A DNA stretch of 6,397 bases, taken from positions 1 to 6,397 of the forward strand of contig SXMI01000018.1 of the NCBI GenBank assembly GCA_005777415.1, written 5' to 3'. Within the stretch, counting starts at the first letter, position 1. Every line of letters starts with the position of its first letter. The translations under genes were made by a program, and so were the position numbers. The notes beneath the pieces are model-generated. The model was not told where the DNA came from and did not search any database. It saw only the letters and a list, made by a program, of their open reading frames with translations. Below, one piece after another: positions 5,722 to 6,397 of this stretch. Source of the DNA: Actinomycetota bacterium (lineage in GTDB: Bacteria; Actinomycetota; Acidimicrobiia; Acidimicrobiales; Microtrichaceae).

Positions 5722-6397
5722 ATGGACGCAGGAGCCGTCACCTTCCCCCGCCGTTCGACCCGCCAGATCCACGTCGGCGACGTGCCCGTCGGCGGTGGTG
5801 CGCCGGTCACCATCCAGTCGATGACCACCACCAAGACGGCGGACGTCGACGGCACCCTGCAGCAGATCTACGCCCTGGCCGCCGCGGGCTGTGACATCGT
5901 CCGCTGCACCTGCAACGAGGTCGAGGCCGCCGAGGGGCTGGCCCGGATCGTTCCCCGGAGCCCGATCCCGATCATCGCCGACATCCACCACCAGTACCGG
6001 ATGGCACTCGCCGCCCTCGACGCCGGGGTGCACGGGCTCCGGCTCAATCCCGGCAACATCCGCAAGCCGGAGCACATCAAGGCCGTGGCCGCCGCCGCCA
6101 AGGACCGGGGTGTCCCGATCCGCATCGGGGTCAACGGCGGCTCGCTCGACCCCGAGCTCTACGAACGCCACGGCGGCCGGGTCACACCCGAGGCCATGGT
6201 CGAGTCGGCGATGCAGGAGCTGGCCTACTTCCAGGAGGTCGACTTCGACGCCGTGAAGATCTCGGTCAAGGCGTCCAACGTGCCGCTGATGATCGAGGCC
6301 TATCGGCAGTTGGCCGAGGTCACCGACCATCCCCTCCACCTCGGGGTGACCGAGGCCGGCCCGTTGCCCGACGGGCTCATCAAGGCCACAGCGGGCA
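5722..6397 (+). CDS. ispG: 4-hydroxy-3-methylbut-2-en-1-yl diphosphate synthase (HMBPP synthase), N-terminal 225 residues; 3' end outside the window
   Basis: IspG (GcpE) reductively opens 2-C-methyl-D-erythritol 2,4-cyclodiphosphate to HMBPP with a [4Fe-4S] cluster, the penultimate MEP-pathway step. The frame runs from ATG 5722 off the window end, covering most of the TIM-barrel domain. Visible family marks are RRSTRQIHVGDVPVGG (10-25), VTIQSMTTTKTADVDGTLQQI (29-49), AGCDIVRCTCNE (55-66), IIADIHHQYRMALAAL (84-99), GLRLNPGNI (105-113), IRIGVNGGSLD (133-143), FDAVKISVKASNV (178-190) and LGVTEAGPLPDGLIKATAG (207-225). The cysteines that bind the iron-sulfur cluster lie in the missing C-terminal part. 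RCTCNE is unusual beside the common RVTVP-type sequence. ATG is chosen because the protein aligns from its first residues and a -10-like hexamer precedes it. It completes the dxr-protease-ispG set. Confidence 0.96.
   Translation, partial: MDAGAVTFPRRSTRQIHVGDVPVGGGAPVTIQSMTTTKTADVDGTLQQIYALAAAGCDIVRCTCNEVEAAEGLARIVPRSPIPIIADIHHQYRMALAALDAGVHGLRLNPGNIRKPEHIKAVAAAAKDRGVPIRIGVNGGSLDPELYERHGGRVTPEAMVESAMQELAYFQEVDFDAVKISVKASNVPLMIEAYRQLAEVTDHPLHLGVTEAGPLPDGLIKATAG

Noticed and set aside
5608..6339. Open frame on the - strand opposite ispG
   Set aside because: ispG is clearly coded on the + strand through this region and the reverse product shows no recognisable domain.

Overview
The window is about 6.4 kb of very GC-rich DNA with strong G/C preference at third codon positions, and every convincing gene is on the + strand. 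It holds six conserved housekeeping genes: pyrH (3' end only), frr, cdsA, dxr, a site-2-protease gene of the rseP/rip1 family, and ispG (5' part only). The high GC, the pyrH-frr-cdsA order without an uppS gene between frr and cdsA, and the dxr-rip-ispG block point to an actinobacterium. The long acidic CdsA head, the IspG RCTCNE motif and the AGSAMHF motif in the protease suggest the class Acidimicrobiia. That class assignment rests on remembered family patterns and is only tentative.

Layout: UMP kinase C-terminus (to 308), 49-nt gap, ribosome recycling factor (358-927), 27-nt gap, CDP-diacylglycerol synthase with a roughly 345-residue disordered head (955-2850), 101-nt gap with a hairpin and a -10-like element, DXP reductoisomerase (2952-4109), a 4-nt GTGA overlap into the membrane protease (4106-5686), 35-nt gap with a second -10-like element, then HMBPP synthase (5722 to the window end). 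No intergenic stretch exceeds about 100 nt.

The first three genes serve pyrimidine nucleotide supply, ribosome recycling and phospholipid precursor synthesis. dxr and ispG encode two steps of the MEP isoprenoid pathway, and the protease between them cuts membrane proteins. In Mycobacterium tuberculosis the same two blocks exist but are separated by other genes; here they are joined.

I found no mobile element, CRISPR array, phage, toxin or defence gene, RNA gene, or credible undescribed system. The points most worth a second look are: (1) a strong hairpin, a local loss of third-position GC and a textbook Shine-Dalgarno site inside the cdsA reading frame, suggesting a second or alternative start at 1381; (2) a lysine-to-threonine change at a phosphate-binding position of DXR; (3) -10-like hexamers just before the dxr and ispG start codons, suggesting leaderless or nearly leaderless transcripts; and (4) in-frame tandem repeats at the very start of cdsA.
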